Shown here one piece after another: positions 24,001 to 31,050 of a DNA stretch of 39,176 nucleotides. A program made the translations under genes and the position numbers. The notes beneath the pieces were generated by a model. It was not told the origin of the DNA. It did not search any database and saw nothing but the letters and a program-made list of their open reading frames with translations. How positions within the stretch are numbered: position 1 is the first letter of the stretch; every line of letters begins with the position of its first letter. The DNA is from Bacteroidales bacterium (GTDB taxonomy: Bacteria; Bacteroidota; Bacteroidia; Bacteroidales; JAADGE01): the NCBI GenBank assembly GCA_029934515.1, contig JAOZMB010000011.1:1-39176 (forward strand), in the 5' to 3' direction.

Positions 24001-25597
24001 TTGGTTGTTCTACTATAATTTCTTCTTCCCAAAATACTTCACATTCATTTGCATCTTTTACCTTTGCGATATATGTTCCAGCATACAATCCTGTAATAAC
24101 ATTATCCTGAAAATAATCAATCCCGTTTACAGTATATTCCAATGTACCTGTACCTCCGTAAGCAAAAGTTGTAATCGTTCCAGTGTTATCATTAAAACAT
24201 GTATTTACATCTAATACATGCGTCTGATAGATAATAATTTGAATTGGTTGATTTATCAAATGCGAACTACCTAACAGAGTACATTCATTAGCATCTTTTA
24301 CCTGAACTGAATATGTTCCTGTTGGCAATCCTGTAAATGTGCTTGTACTAAGCATTGTTCCGTGAAATGTATCACCCTGGTCTATCGAATACCAATATCC
24401 TGGTGTTCCGCCGCTGACACTTATTTCAATAGTACCTGTTGAGTCTCCAAAACAACCTTCAATATTTGTATTGGTATCATAATTTAGTACAAATTCAGGT
24501 GGTTCGTTTATTGTTACAGTACCGCCAGATATAGTACACAAATGGTCATCTCTGACAACAACTTCGTAAACTCCAGCATAAAGATTTTCAAAAACATTAT
24601 CATGTACGAAAGGCGAACCACCCTCTACTCTATAATTTAGAAAAATACCTGTTCCGCCTGATGCAATAACTGTTATCGAACCCGTTGGCATATTAAAACA
24701 GGAATCTGCATCTGTATTTGTTATTGATTCAATAATTATTTCTTCTGGCTGTCCGATTGTTATTGTTTCGCCTACAACAGTACAACCAGCACCATCTGTT
24801 ACAACAACTGGATATTCACCAGCTGTAAGTTCACTGAAATAATTGTATAATTCATAGTTCTCACCGTTGTCAATTGAATATTTCAAAGGCAAAGTACCTC
24901 CTGATGCAATAATAGCAATTGTGCCACCAGCATCGCCGTAACACATTATTACATCGGAACTTACAACACTATTTATGCCAACACTTGTTGGTTCGTTTAT
25001 AGTTATCTGTTCGTAACCACTGACGCTGCATTCGTGCAAATCTTTAACTTTTATTTGATAAACACCAGAGGCAAGTCCAGTAAAATATCCTCCGTTATCA
25101 AAAAAATTAACTCCGTTATTTATTGAATAATAAAGTTCTCCTGTTCCACCTGTTGCAGTTATTGTTATTGTTCCTGTCTCATCACCTGGACAACCTGTTA
25201 TGTTTGTGAACTCTTGCAGGTGAATAAATAATTCGTCTGGTTGAGTAATTGTTCCCCAGCCCATGGCTATTGTACCAATTGCATCTTTTACCAAAATACC
25301 GTCATAAGTATCAGCAGTTAAGTTTTCAAAAAAATTATCTGTTTGATAATTTGCTCCGTTATCTATAGAATATTCATAAGGTTCACTACCTCCAGAAGCC
25401 ATTATTGTAATGGTTCCATTATTATCTCCATAACATGTTGTAACATTGGTTACTATTACATTATCAACATCTAATGAAAAAGGTTTATTTGCAATTACTT
25501 TATCAGTTTTATTAAAAGCATATTGTGGAAATACATTTAAACCAGTAAAAATATGTAATGTTGCAAATAGTATGATGATTAATTGTTTTTTTTTCAT
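21020..25597 (-). CDS. T9SS-exported surface protein with 13 SprB-like repeats, four PKD domains and CHU_C sorting domain
   Basis: 1525 residues. An N-terminal signal peptide (about 1-25) is followed by 13 repeats of about 80 residues (about 40-1080). Each has the SprB pattern: C(Y/F)G(D/E)xxGxIxIxxxGGT, YSI(D/N)xG, FxxLxAGxYxVxVKDxxxC, ending in INEPxxL or similar. Then come four PKD-like domains (about 1080-1440) with IWDFDDSTP, YFWDFDDGTNS, YSWSLGDGTYTN and YFWDFGDGNTSS. The last 85 or so residues are the gliding-motility-associated C-terminal domain (type-B T9SS signal): PDAFMPNGDGKND, FNRWGEKIFQS, GWDGYYNGK and DVYVWKI. It should be secreted through the outer membrane and surface-attached, as an adhesin or gliding-type protein. 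SprB moves F. johnsoniae over surfaces, but motility here is not shown. Confidence 0.93.
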   Translation of the reverse strand: MKKKQLIIILFATLHIFTGLNVFPQYAFNKTDKVIANKPFSLDVDNVIVTNVTTCYGDNNGTITIMASGGSEPYEYSIDNGANYQTDNFFENLTADTYDGILVKDAIGTIAMGWGTITQPDELFIHLQEFTNITGCPGDETGTITITATGGTGELYYSINNGVNFFDNGGYFTGLASGVYQIKVKDLHECSVSGYEQITINEPTSVGINSVVSSDVIMCYGDAGGTIAIIASGGTLPLKYSIDNGENYELYNYFSELTAGEYPVVVTDGAGCTVVGETITIGQPEEIIIESITNTDADSCFNMPTGSITVIASGGTGIFLNYRVEGGSPFVHDNVFENLYAGVYEVVVRDDHLCTISGGTVTINEPPEFVLNYDTNTNIEGCFGDSTGTIEISVSGGTPGYWYSIDQGDTFHGTMLSTSTFTGLPTGTYSVQVKDANECTLLGSSHLINQPIQIIIYQTHVLDVNTCFNDNTGTITTFAYGGTGTLEYTVNGIDYFQDNVITGLYAGTYIAKVKDANECEVFWEEEIIVEQPNEIEISNIVVQNPTCYGASNGQIAISATGGTGDLQYSINGGIDYNGYSVIIGLSAGSDYSIMIKDGNNCIVEGGSYELIDPPELIIDDIYVEDVSSCFGESNGSITITGSGGTGQIWYAIDGGIVFSENSTFTGLAGGNYHIVLEDENDCNASSEEPIVISQPELLLISNQYVTDILGCNGEEIGEIIVNTTGGTEPITYTISSGSFSDYNTTGTFSDLSAGIYIINVQDYNNCTTNEITIEVNEPDELSVDISSIVDISCYNEIDGYIALTTLGGEPFYQYSINGGDYTYNPFFYGLAAGIYQFSVIDEYGCVRYSEEAEITEPDSLMITDVQFADIELCYGDNTGIITISVEGGVPEYMYSVNYGNLFFNENEFTELTAGDYNIIVIDQNNCETNYNTTITLTQPPEIEITEIEITNISCYGYDDGTITITADGGTEFLEYSVNGGETYQTNSFFNGLSQGDYEVTIIDANDCVVSNYGTIYINEPDLLYFYIVNTYYETCIGSNDGIIEISTTGGTLPIQYALNDGEFQESNTFENLMTGEYIPIIKDENGCTTISNDTYKILSPESSAGFNTDINSGCSPLSVELYRFSEVVMAIWDFDDSTPIDTVLNDTIVHIFENNTLDSINYTINLCTVSTSMCNDTSYHTITVYPRPTFDIVYTPDTLYYPETTVNIENISPDIYTNYFWDFDDGTNSTEEQPISHNYDTCGVFKISIDASNKWCSGTSIFDMNITTNQPEAIFEIDTTNGCTPFVLNLSNKSVNANSYSWSLGDGTYTNETNPTHTYSEPETYDIMLSALGYCGTSSVLDTTINVWESPMIDFNVEPDSVMAPRQPIHCYNYLITDNFIYFWDFGDGNTSSETEPIHYYKSPGWKDITLYVTSDKKCTNSFTFENEVFVSSEGYIRIPDAFMPNGDGKNDIFKPSIYESISEYDFTIFNRWGEKIFQSKNIEEGWDGYYNGKLCMQDVYVWKIIGVYRNGQIFEKVGNVTLIR

Positions 25598-25886
25598 TTC
25601 TTTGTACGATTAAAATAATTATTTTAATAATTAGTATATTGTATAATTTGTATCATTATAACACAAAATATATCTATTAAAGTATAATATTTCTTAATTA
25701 TAATTGTTTTTGTTAATATTTATAAATCTGTGAAAATCCGTATAATCAGTGTTTGTCTGTGTTCCTATTATGCTGTTCAAGTAAAGTTTATAACATGGAT
25801 TTAACAAGTTAATAATAATTTTTTTATTAAAAAGACCGCTATATTATAAAAAAAGTTGCAACAAAAACAAATAAAACATTGTAAAA
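25598..25886. other. Intergenic region upstream of mtnA
   Basis: AT-rich region between divergent genes. It holds one copy of repeat family 3 (25725-25769). I looked for a SAM-type riboswitch ahead of mtnA and did not see a convincing structure. No small gene seen. Confidence 0.5.
25725..25769 (+). repeat. Dispersed repeat family 3, copy 2
   Basis: AATCTGTGAAAATCCGTATA, then ATCAGTGTTTGTCTGTG, then TTCCTATT. Clearly related to 20481-20526 in the same orientation. Confidence 0.5.
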
Positions 25887-26900
25887 ATGAAAAATAATTT
25901 ACACAGGATAAAATCTGTCAGAGCCGAAAGGAATATGGTTTATATGATAGACCAAGTTCTTTTACCATGGGAATTTAAAATATGCAAAACGGAGCGTTAT
26001 CTCGAAACTTGCAAAGCAATAAAAACGATGATAGTAAGGGGTGCAGGAACAATAGGTGCTACAGCTGGATTTGCGATGTGGCAGGCTGTTTATGAAGCGC
26101 CAGAAAAAAATTATATAGATTTCCTTAACAAAGCAAAAATTGAAATAGAGGCTACACGTCCAACGGCAAGAGATTTGTTTGTTGCCGTAAATAGGGTTTA
26201 CGAAAGAGCCTTAATTTCGCGAAATGAGGCTGAGGAGGAGGCTCATAAAATTGCTGATGAAAATGCAGAAGCAGGAAAAAAAATAGGAGAATTTGGAAAC
26301 AATCTAATAAAAGATGGAGATAGAATATTAACACATTGTAATGCTGGACATTTGGCACTTGTTGATTATGGCTCGGCGCTTGCACCAGTGTATAAGGCTC
26401 ATTCAGAAGGTAAAAATATATTTGTATATGTAGACGAAACACGTCCGCGAAGTCAGGGCGCAAAACTTACCGCTTGGGAGCTGAACAATGCTGGTGTGCC
26501 ACATGCAATAATTCCAGATAATGCAGCAGCATGGTATATGTCGCTCGGAAAAATCGATATATTCATAACAGGTGCAGACAGGATAGCTGCAAACGGAGAC
26601 ACAGCAAATAAAATAGGAACACTTGGAAAAGCAATTGCTGCAAGACATTACAAAATACCGTTTTATGTTGCTGCTCCGCTTTCTACTTTTGATTTTGATA
26701 TTAAAACAGGAAAAGATATTCAAATAGAAGAACGAAGCCAAGATGAAGTTTTGTATCAAACAGGACCAGATAAAAAAGGAACAATAAGAAAAATTAGAGT
26801 TGCATCACACGGCTCGCCAAGCTGTAATCCAGCTTTTGATGTTACTCCGAAAAAATTTATAAAAGGATTTATTACAGAAGAAGGTATTAAGAAAATTTGA
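25887..26900 (+). CDS. mtnA: Methylthioribose-1-phosphate isomerase (MtnA family)
   Basis: 337 residues of the eIF2B/MtnA superfamily. Catalytic Cys151 is in THCNAGHLA and catalytic Asp231 in FITGADRIAANGD. The sugar-phosphate-binding RGAGTIGATAGF (51-62) and YVDETRPRSQGAKLTAWEL are intact. MtnA converts 5-methylthioribose 1-phosphate to the ribulose form in methionine salvage. No other mtn genes are in the window, and some MtnA-like enzymes act on other ribose phosphates, so the true substrate could differ. The next gene (HMG-CoA lyase type) starts six bases after the stop, so the two are almost certainly one operon. Confidence 0.88.
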   Translation: MKNNLHRIKSVRAERNMVYMIDQVLLPWEFKICKTERYLETCKAIKTMIVRGAGTIGATAGFAMWQAVYEAPEKNYIDFLNKAKIEIEATRPTARDLFVAVNRVYERALISRNEAEEEAHKIADENAEAGKKIGEFGNNLIKDGDRILTHCNAGHLALVDYGSALAPVYKAHSEGKNIFVYVDETRPRSQGAKLTAWELNNAGVPHAIIPDNAAAWYMSLGKIDIFITGADRIAANGDTANKIGTLGKAIAARHYKIPFYVAAPLSTFDFDIKTGKDIQIEERSQDEVLYQTGPDKKGTIRKIRVASHGSPSCNPAFDVTPKKFIKGFITEEGIKKI

Positions 26901-26906
26901 TTGAAA

Positions 26907-27776
26907 ATGAAAATAACAGAATCACCGCGCGATGCTTTACAAGGAATAAAAAAAATTATACCAACAAGAACAAAAATTGATTATATTAATACACTTCTTA
27001 ATGTTGGGTTTGATATTATTGATGCAGGAAGTTTTGTTTCGCCAAAAGCAATACCGCAAATGGCTGATATAGAAGACGTATTAAAGAAAATAAAAATGCA
27101 GAACACAATATCAAAAATTTTGGTTCTGTCTGGAAATGTTCGTTATGCAAAAAAAGCAGCTGAACACGAAATCGTTACATATATAAATTATCCTTTTTCT
27201 ATTTCCGAAACTTTTCAAATCAAAAATCTTAATGCAAATTTTAAAAAATCGATAAATACGATTGACAAAATAATTAATATATGTATAAAAAAGAATAAAA
27301 TACCTTTAATTTCAATTGCTTCGGCTTTCGGAAATCCTTACGGCGATGAATGGAATATTGATATTCTTATGAATTGGATTGATATTATAACAGCCAAAGG
27401 TTTAAGATTTATTTCGCTTGCTGATACAAATGCAATGTCGAATGTTGATACAATATTCAGGATTTTTTCAAGGGCATCAAAAGAATTTCCTAATGTCGAA
27501 TTTAATTTTCATCTTCATACAAAACCTCATAAAATGATAAAAAAAATTTCGGCGGCATACGATGCGGGTTGTCGAAATTTTGATACTGTATTTAACGGAA
27601 TGGGAGGCTGTCCGATGACAGGGAAAAAATTGATTGCAAATGTTAATACATTGGATTTTGTTAATTTTTTGGATACAAAAAATATAAAACACAAATTGAA
27701 TAAAGAAAAACTAACAAAGGCAAATGAAAAAGCAACTGATATACTATTTAATAGTTCGTTAAATTGTTCAAAATAA
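26907..27776 (+). CDS. Hydroxymethylglutaryl-CoA lyase family protein
   Basis: 289 residues from ATG 26907. A TTG two codons earlier (26901, directly after the mtnA stop) is possible but less likely. HMGL-like TIM barrel: ITESPRDALQG and IPTRTKIDYIN at the start (R and D of the family's xRDGxQ motif region), DAGSFVSPKAIPQMAD, HLHTKPHKM with the metal-binding His pair, and NGMGGCPMTGKK with the catalytic Cys of the G-x-GGCP motif. The enzyme would split HMG-CoA into acetyl-CoA and acetoacetate in leucine or ketone-body breakdown. Pairing with mtnA suggests a different route. The last codons lie inside a perfect 16-bp hairpin. Confidence 0.85.
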   Translation: MKITESPRDALQGIKKIIPTRTKIDYINTLLNVGFDIIDAGSFVSPKAIPQMADIEDVLKKIKMQNTISKILVLSGNVRYAKKAAEHEIVTYINYPFSISETFQIKNLNANFKKSINTIDKIINICIKKNKIPLISIASAFGNPYGDEWNIDILMNWIDIITAKGLRFISLADTNAMSNVDTIFRIFSRASKEFPNVEFNFHLHTKPHKMIKKISAAYDAGCRNFDTVFNGMGGCPMTGKKLIANVNTLDFVNFLDTKNIKHKLNKEKLTKANEKATDILFNSSLNCSK

Positions 27777-27799
27777 TAATAAAAATTTAACGAACTATT
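27750..27799. terminator. Perfect 16-bp hairpin overlapping the end of the HMG-CoA lyase gene
   Basis: The arms AATAGTTCGTTAAATT (inside the coding end) and AATTTAACGAACTATT pair with no mismatch around an 18-nt loop containing the stop codon. No strong T-run follows on either strand. It sits between converging genes (HMGL and ftsY), so it could stop both transcripts or protect the mRNA 3' end. Confidence 0.5.
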
Positions 27800-27855
27800 G
27801 ATAAAAGAACAAAAAAATATTTATATTTTGCTTATAAATATTAACTGAGTATTTT

Positions 27856-28809
27856 TTATTTGAACAAAGAATCTACAAATTCTTTTTTGTTAAATACCTG
27901 TAAATCACGTATTTGTTCGCCTATTCCTATATATTTTACAGGAATTTTAAATTGGTCTGAAATACCAATAACTACACCTCCTTTGGCTGTACCGTCAAGT
28001 TTTGTAACAGCGATTGCATTTACCTCTGTTGCTTTTGTAAATTGTTTTGCCTGTTCAAAAGCATTTTGTCCAGTAGAGCCGTCAAGAATTAATAAAATTT
28101 CGTGTGGTGCGTTAGGTACTATTTTTTTCATAACACGTTTTATTTTACTTAGCTCGTCCATCAGATGTTTTTTATTGTGCAATCTACCAGCTGTATCTAT
28201 AATAACAATATCAGCATTGTTTGTTTTTGCTGATTTCAGAGTATCAAAAGCAACGGCAGCTGGGTCTGCTCCTGTCTTTTGTTTTACAATTGGCACACCT
28301 GCACGTTTTGCCCATATATCAAGTTGCTCGACAGCTGCTGCACGAAATGTATCGGCGGCACCGAGATAGACTTTTTTACCATCTTTTTTGAACTGATGTG
28401 CTAACTTTCCTATTGTTGTTGTTTTACCAACACCATTTACACCGACAATCATAATCACATAAGGGTCATTGGTATTGTTTGAGTTCCAATTATTTGTATT
28501 CTCTATGCTTTGGTTTTCGGATAACAAACCAGCAATTTCATCTTTTAGCATTTTATTAAGACCATTAATACCAAAATATTTATCTTTGGCAACACGTGCT
28601 TCTAATCTATCTATTATCTTTAAAGTTGTATCAATACCAATATCAGAACTTATTAATATCTCTTCCAGATTATCAAGAAAATTATCATCGACCTTTGATT
28701 TTCCTGCAACTGCACGTGTAAGTTTTTTAAAAACATTTTCTTTTGTTTTTTTTAATCCTTTGTCTAATTTTTCTTTTTTCTTTTTTGAAAATATTCCAAA
28801 TAAAGCCAT
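27856..28809 (-). CDS. ftsY: Signal recognition particle receptor FtsY
   Basis: 317 residues. The membrane-targeting GTPase docks SRP-ribosome complexes at the Sec translocon. A short basic N-terminus (MALFGIFSKKKKEKLDKG) takes the place of the long acidic A domain of E. coli. The N domain spans about 25-100 and the G domain follows: G1 GVNGVGKTT (123-131), DTFRAAAVEQL (I-box region), DTAGRL, TKLDGTAKGG (G4) and GIGEQIRDLQVF at the end. Intact. It lies downstream of the rpmB-rpmG-DUF4295 genes, a gene order typical of Bacteroidota. It has its own promoter and is separated from them by a terminator. Confidence 0.97.
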   Translation of the reverse strand: MALFGIFSKKKKEKLDKGLKKTKENVFKKLTRAVAGKSKVDDNFLDNLEEILISSDIGIDTTLKIIDRLEARVAKDKYFGINGLNKMLKDEIAGLLSENQSIENTNNWNSNNTNDPYVIMIVGVNGVGKTTTIGKLAHQFKKDGKKVYLGAADTFRAAAVEQLDIWAKRAGVPIVKQKTGADPAAVAFDTLKSAKTNNADIVIIDTAGRLHNKKHLMDELSKIKRVMKKIVPNAPHEILLILDGSTGQNAFEQAKQFTKATEVNAIAVTKLDGTAKGGVVIGISDQFKIPVKYIGIGEQIRDLQVFNKKEFVDSLFK

Positions 28810-28894
28810 AAAATATTTTATTATTTAGTTTTTATTGTTTAATTTCAATTAATGATTTTTTTGCTACAATTTACAGCAGAAAATTCAAATTTTT

Positions 28895-28903
28895 GCAAAG
28901 TTA
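28895..28903 (-). promoter_or_regulatory. Promoter -7 element of ftsY
   Basis: Reads TAACTTTGC on the reverse strand, a full TAnnTTTGC match, with a weak ATTG about 20 nt upstream. It lies between the terminator at 28933-28960 and ATG 28809, with a leader of about 80 nt. This makes ftsY independent of the ribosomal protein genes. Confidence 0.5.
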
Positions 28904-28932
28904 ATTAAATAAAAAAAAATTACAATAAAAAA

Positions 28933-28960
28933 AGCTTTTTTCCTTTTTTGGAAAAAAGCT
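28933..28960 (-). terminator. Rho-independent terminator of the rpmB-rpmG-DUF4295 operon
   Basis: The arms AGCTTTTTTCC and GGAAAAAAGCT pair perfectly over 11 bp around a 6-nt loop. On the reverse strand the stem is followed by TTTTTTATTG and more T's. It is about 30 nt after the DUF4295 stop. Confidence 0.8.
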
Positions 28961-28988
28961 ACATGAAAAACAAAAAACTACTTTTAAA

Positions 28989-29147
28989 TTAATTTTTCTT
29001 TGATAGAAAATTTCTAACTTGGTCATTATGTATCATTGTTTCTTTAAATGTCCAAGCCCCTGTTTTTGGGGATTTTATCATTTTTATAACTTTGGTGAAC
29101 GATCTTCCTTCACCTTTCTGCAAACTTGCAACAACTTTCTTTGCCAT
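28989..29147 (-). CDS. DUF4295 family protein
   Basis: 52 residues, MAKKVVASLQKGEGRSFTKV at the start and VRNFLSKKN at the end. This very small basic protein occurs next to rpmB and rpmG across Bacteroidota and is annotated DUF4295. The conserved gene position suggests a ribosome-linked role, which is not established. It starts nine bases after the rpmG stop. The terminator follows. Confidence 0.9.
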   Translation of the reverse strand: MAKKVVASLQKGEGRSFTKVIKMIKSPKTGAWTFKETMIHNDQVRNFLSKKN

Positions 29148-29156
29148 GGTCTAAAA

Positions 29157-29342
29157 TTATTTGATTTCTTTATGAATTGTATAACGTCTCAGAATAGGAT
29201 TATACTTTTTTAAAGACATGCGTCCCGTTGTATTCTTTCTGTTCTTTGTTGTAACGTATCGTGATGTACCTGGTTTACCACTTTTTTTATGTTCGGTACA
29301 TTCTAAGATAACCTGAATTCTATCTCCTTTCTTTTTCGCCAT
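29157..29342 (-). CDS. rpmG: 50S ribosomal protein L33
   Basis: 61 residues, [20 protein letters not shown], then [23 protein letters not shown] in parts. It has only one Cys (in LECTEH), so this is the zinc-free (C-minus) form of L33. The gene is 17 bp after rpmB and 9 bp before DUF4295 in one operon. Confidence 0.97.
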   Translation of the reverse strand: MAKKKGDRIQVILECTEHKKSGKPGTSRYVTTKNRKNTTGRMSLKKYNPILRRYTIHKEIK

Positions 29343-29359
29343 TTTTAAACAATTAAATG

Positions 29360-29602
29360 TTAGAATTTACTAATATATCCTTTTTCTTTCGCGTCTTTTA
29401 AAGCTTTACTCAGTCCTTTCTTATTAATTATCCTCATTCCCTTTGCCGACACTTTAAGATTTACCCATCTGTTTTCCTCTTCAAGATAAAACTTTTTCTT
29501 AAATAAATTTGGATAAAACTTACGTCTTGTCTTTCTGTGTGAGTGGGATACATTGTTTCCCGACATCACTTTTTTTCCTGTTATTTGGCACACGTTTGAC
29601 AT
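29360..29602 (-). CDS. rpmB: 50S ribosomal protein L28
   Basis: 80 residues: [20 protein letters not shown], then [13 protein letters not shown] and [14 protein letters not shown], all typical of L28. First gene of the rpmB-rpmG-DUF4295 operon. It keeps a single Cys near the N-terminus, so it is not the full zinc-binding form. Confidence 0.97.
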   Translation of the reverse strand: MSNVCQITGKKVMSGNNVSHSHRKTRRKFYPNLFKKKFYLEEENRWVNLKVSAKGMRIINKKGLSKALKDAKEKGYISKF

Positions 29603-29911
29603 CTTTCCGTATATTTCTCTAAATGAGCTGTTAATGATTATTATTTTCGGACTGCAAAGAAAATTATTTTTTTTTAATATTAAAAATATTTAATTTAAAA
29701 TATTATATAAATAATTCTAACTCTCTTATAATAAGAAGTTTATAATTGAAAAAAAAAATAAATTATTTAATTTTTGATGTAAATTATAAAAAAAATGATT
29801 CTTTTTATAACTTTTATATTTCTTTTAACTTTGAGTTTTTGTATAAACTCAATTATTTTCTGTAAAATACTTATTACTATGTGTAAACCAATTCGTAATT
29901 TCAGGATATAT
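29603..29911. other. Intergenic region upstream of rpmB
   Basis: Mostly AT-rich sequence without a gene. A weak reverse-strand -7 candidate TTTCTTTGC lies at 29654-29662 (one mismatch), about 50 nt upstream of rpmB. A truncated copy of repeat family 2 occupies 29859-29900, ending 12 bp before the SDR stop codon. Confidence 0.45.
29859..29900 (+). repeat. Dispersed repeat family 2, copy D (truncated)
   Basis: TCTGTAAAATACTTATTACT, then ATGTGTAAACCAATTCGTAATT. It matches the middle of the copies at 11191 and 18490, with the left part and the TTTACTTAG tail missing. Confidence 0.6.
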
Positions 29912-30655
29912 CTAAAAAATTGTACTTCCTATGCTTCTACCTCCGTCAACATGAATTATTTGTCCTGTGATAAAATTACTTTTTTCCGAAACCAAAAAAG
30001 AAACAACATTTGCAATATCTTCTGTTTTTCCTACTTTTTTTGTTGGTTGCGCCTCAATAAGTCGTTGCATGACCTTCTCTGGTAATGCCCGTGTAAGTGG
30101 TGTGTCTATTAAACCGGGAGCAACAGCATTTACATTTACATTGTATTTTCCGAGTTCCAATGCAAGTACACGTGTTAGTCCTACAATTCCAGCTTTCGAA
30201 GCAGTATAATTTGATTGTCCTCTGTTATTACCAAGCCAAGCACGTGAAGCAATATTTATAATTTTTCCGAATTTTTGTTCTCTCATTATTTTTGCAGCCT
30301 CCTTACACATCATCCATGTGCCTTTTAAATTTACATCAACAACAAAATCGAAATCCTCCTTAGACATTTTCCAAATCATATTGTCTCTAATAATTCCAGC
30401 ATTGTTCACAACAACATCAATACGACCGTATGTTTCGAAAACCATTTCGTATAATTTTGTAACATCTTCGGCATTACAAATATCACATCTAAAAAATTGT
30501 GAACCATCTTTACCTATAGTTTCAATAATTTTATTAGCTCCTGTTTCATCAATATCAACAATAATAATAAAAAAACCGTCATTAGAGAGTTGTTTGCCTA
30601 TTGATTTGCCTATTCCTTTAACTGCACCTGTTACAATTGCTATTTTTTTATACAT
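29912..30655 (-). CDS. Short-chain dehydrogenase/reductase, FabG-like
   Basis: 247 residues, classical SDR. The cofactor motif TGxxxGIG is at 9-16 (TGAVKGIG), NNAG at about 84-87, and the catalytic triad Ser137, Tyr150, Lys154 (YTASK). Asp34 and Asp36 after the second strand (IIVDIDE) suggest NAD(H) preference. The C-terminal half FITGQIIHVDGG is typical of 3-oxoacyl-ACP reductases, but no other fatty-acid genes are nearby, so the substrate is open. Stand-alone gene. Confidence 0.9.
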   Translation of the reverse strand: MYKKIAIVTGAVKGIGKSIGKQLSNDGFFIIIVDIDETGANKIIETIGKDGSQFFRCDICNAEDVTKLYEMVFETYGRIDVVVNNAGIIRDNMIWKMSKEDFDFVVDVNLKGTWMMCKEAAKIMREQKFGKIINIASRAWLGNNRGQSNYTASKAGIVGLTRVLALELGKYNVNVNAVAPGLIDTPLTRALPEKVMQRLIEAQPTKKVGKTEDIANVVSFLVSEKSNFITGQIIHVDGGRSIGSTIF

Positions 30656-30740
30656 TCTTACTTATTTTAATGATTTAATTTTAATTAATTTTGTACAAAT
30701 AAATTAGATTAAAAAAATACTAATTATAAAATAATTTTTA

Positions 30741-30871
30741 GGACAAACGCATCAAAATATTTAATTGCTGAAAATCAAGGAATTAATATTTTGAGAATAG
30801 AGAATTTTAATGGTTAAAAAAACATAACCAACAACTAACATTAATATGATTTATTTTTGATGCGTTTGCCA
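30741..30871. repeat. MITE-like element, copy 2 (131 bp)
   Basis: Left end GGACAAACGCATCAAAAT, right end ATTTTTGATGCGTTTGCCA, giving a good terminal inverted repeat. TA precedes the left end (30739-30740). Relative to copy 1 it is inverted, and its interior shares CCAACAACTAAC with the reverse complement of GTTAGTTGTT in copy 1. Non-coding. Confidence 0.7.
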
Positions 30872-31050
30872 TTTTTGTTAAAGTTAGTATTTTTTCGATA
30901 TTTTAAACATCTGAAAAAACAAAGAAATAAAAATTACATAAAATACAAAATGTAATTTCAAATTCACAAAAGTATTTTAAATTTTCAGAAAAGTGCAATT
31001 TTTTTTAATCTAAAATATTTAAAGTTATTCAAAATGTAAAAAATAAATTT
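30872..31050. other. AT-rich spacer before the histidine kinase relic
   Basis: No gene, RNA or convincing promoter seen; only A/T-rich sequence with short tracts between the MITE-like element and the kinase relic. Confidence 0.4.

Noticed and set aside
25598-25886. SAM-responsive riboswitch ahead of mtnA
   Set aside because: I could not find a conserved core or a convincing nested stem arrangement; only an AT-rich leader and a dispersed repeat.
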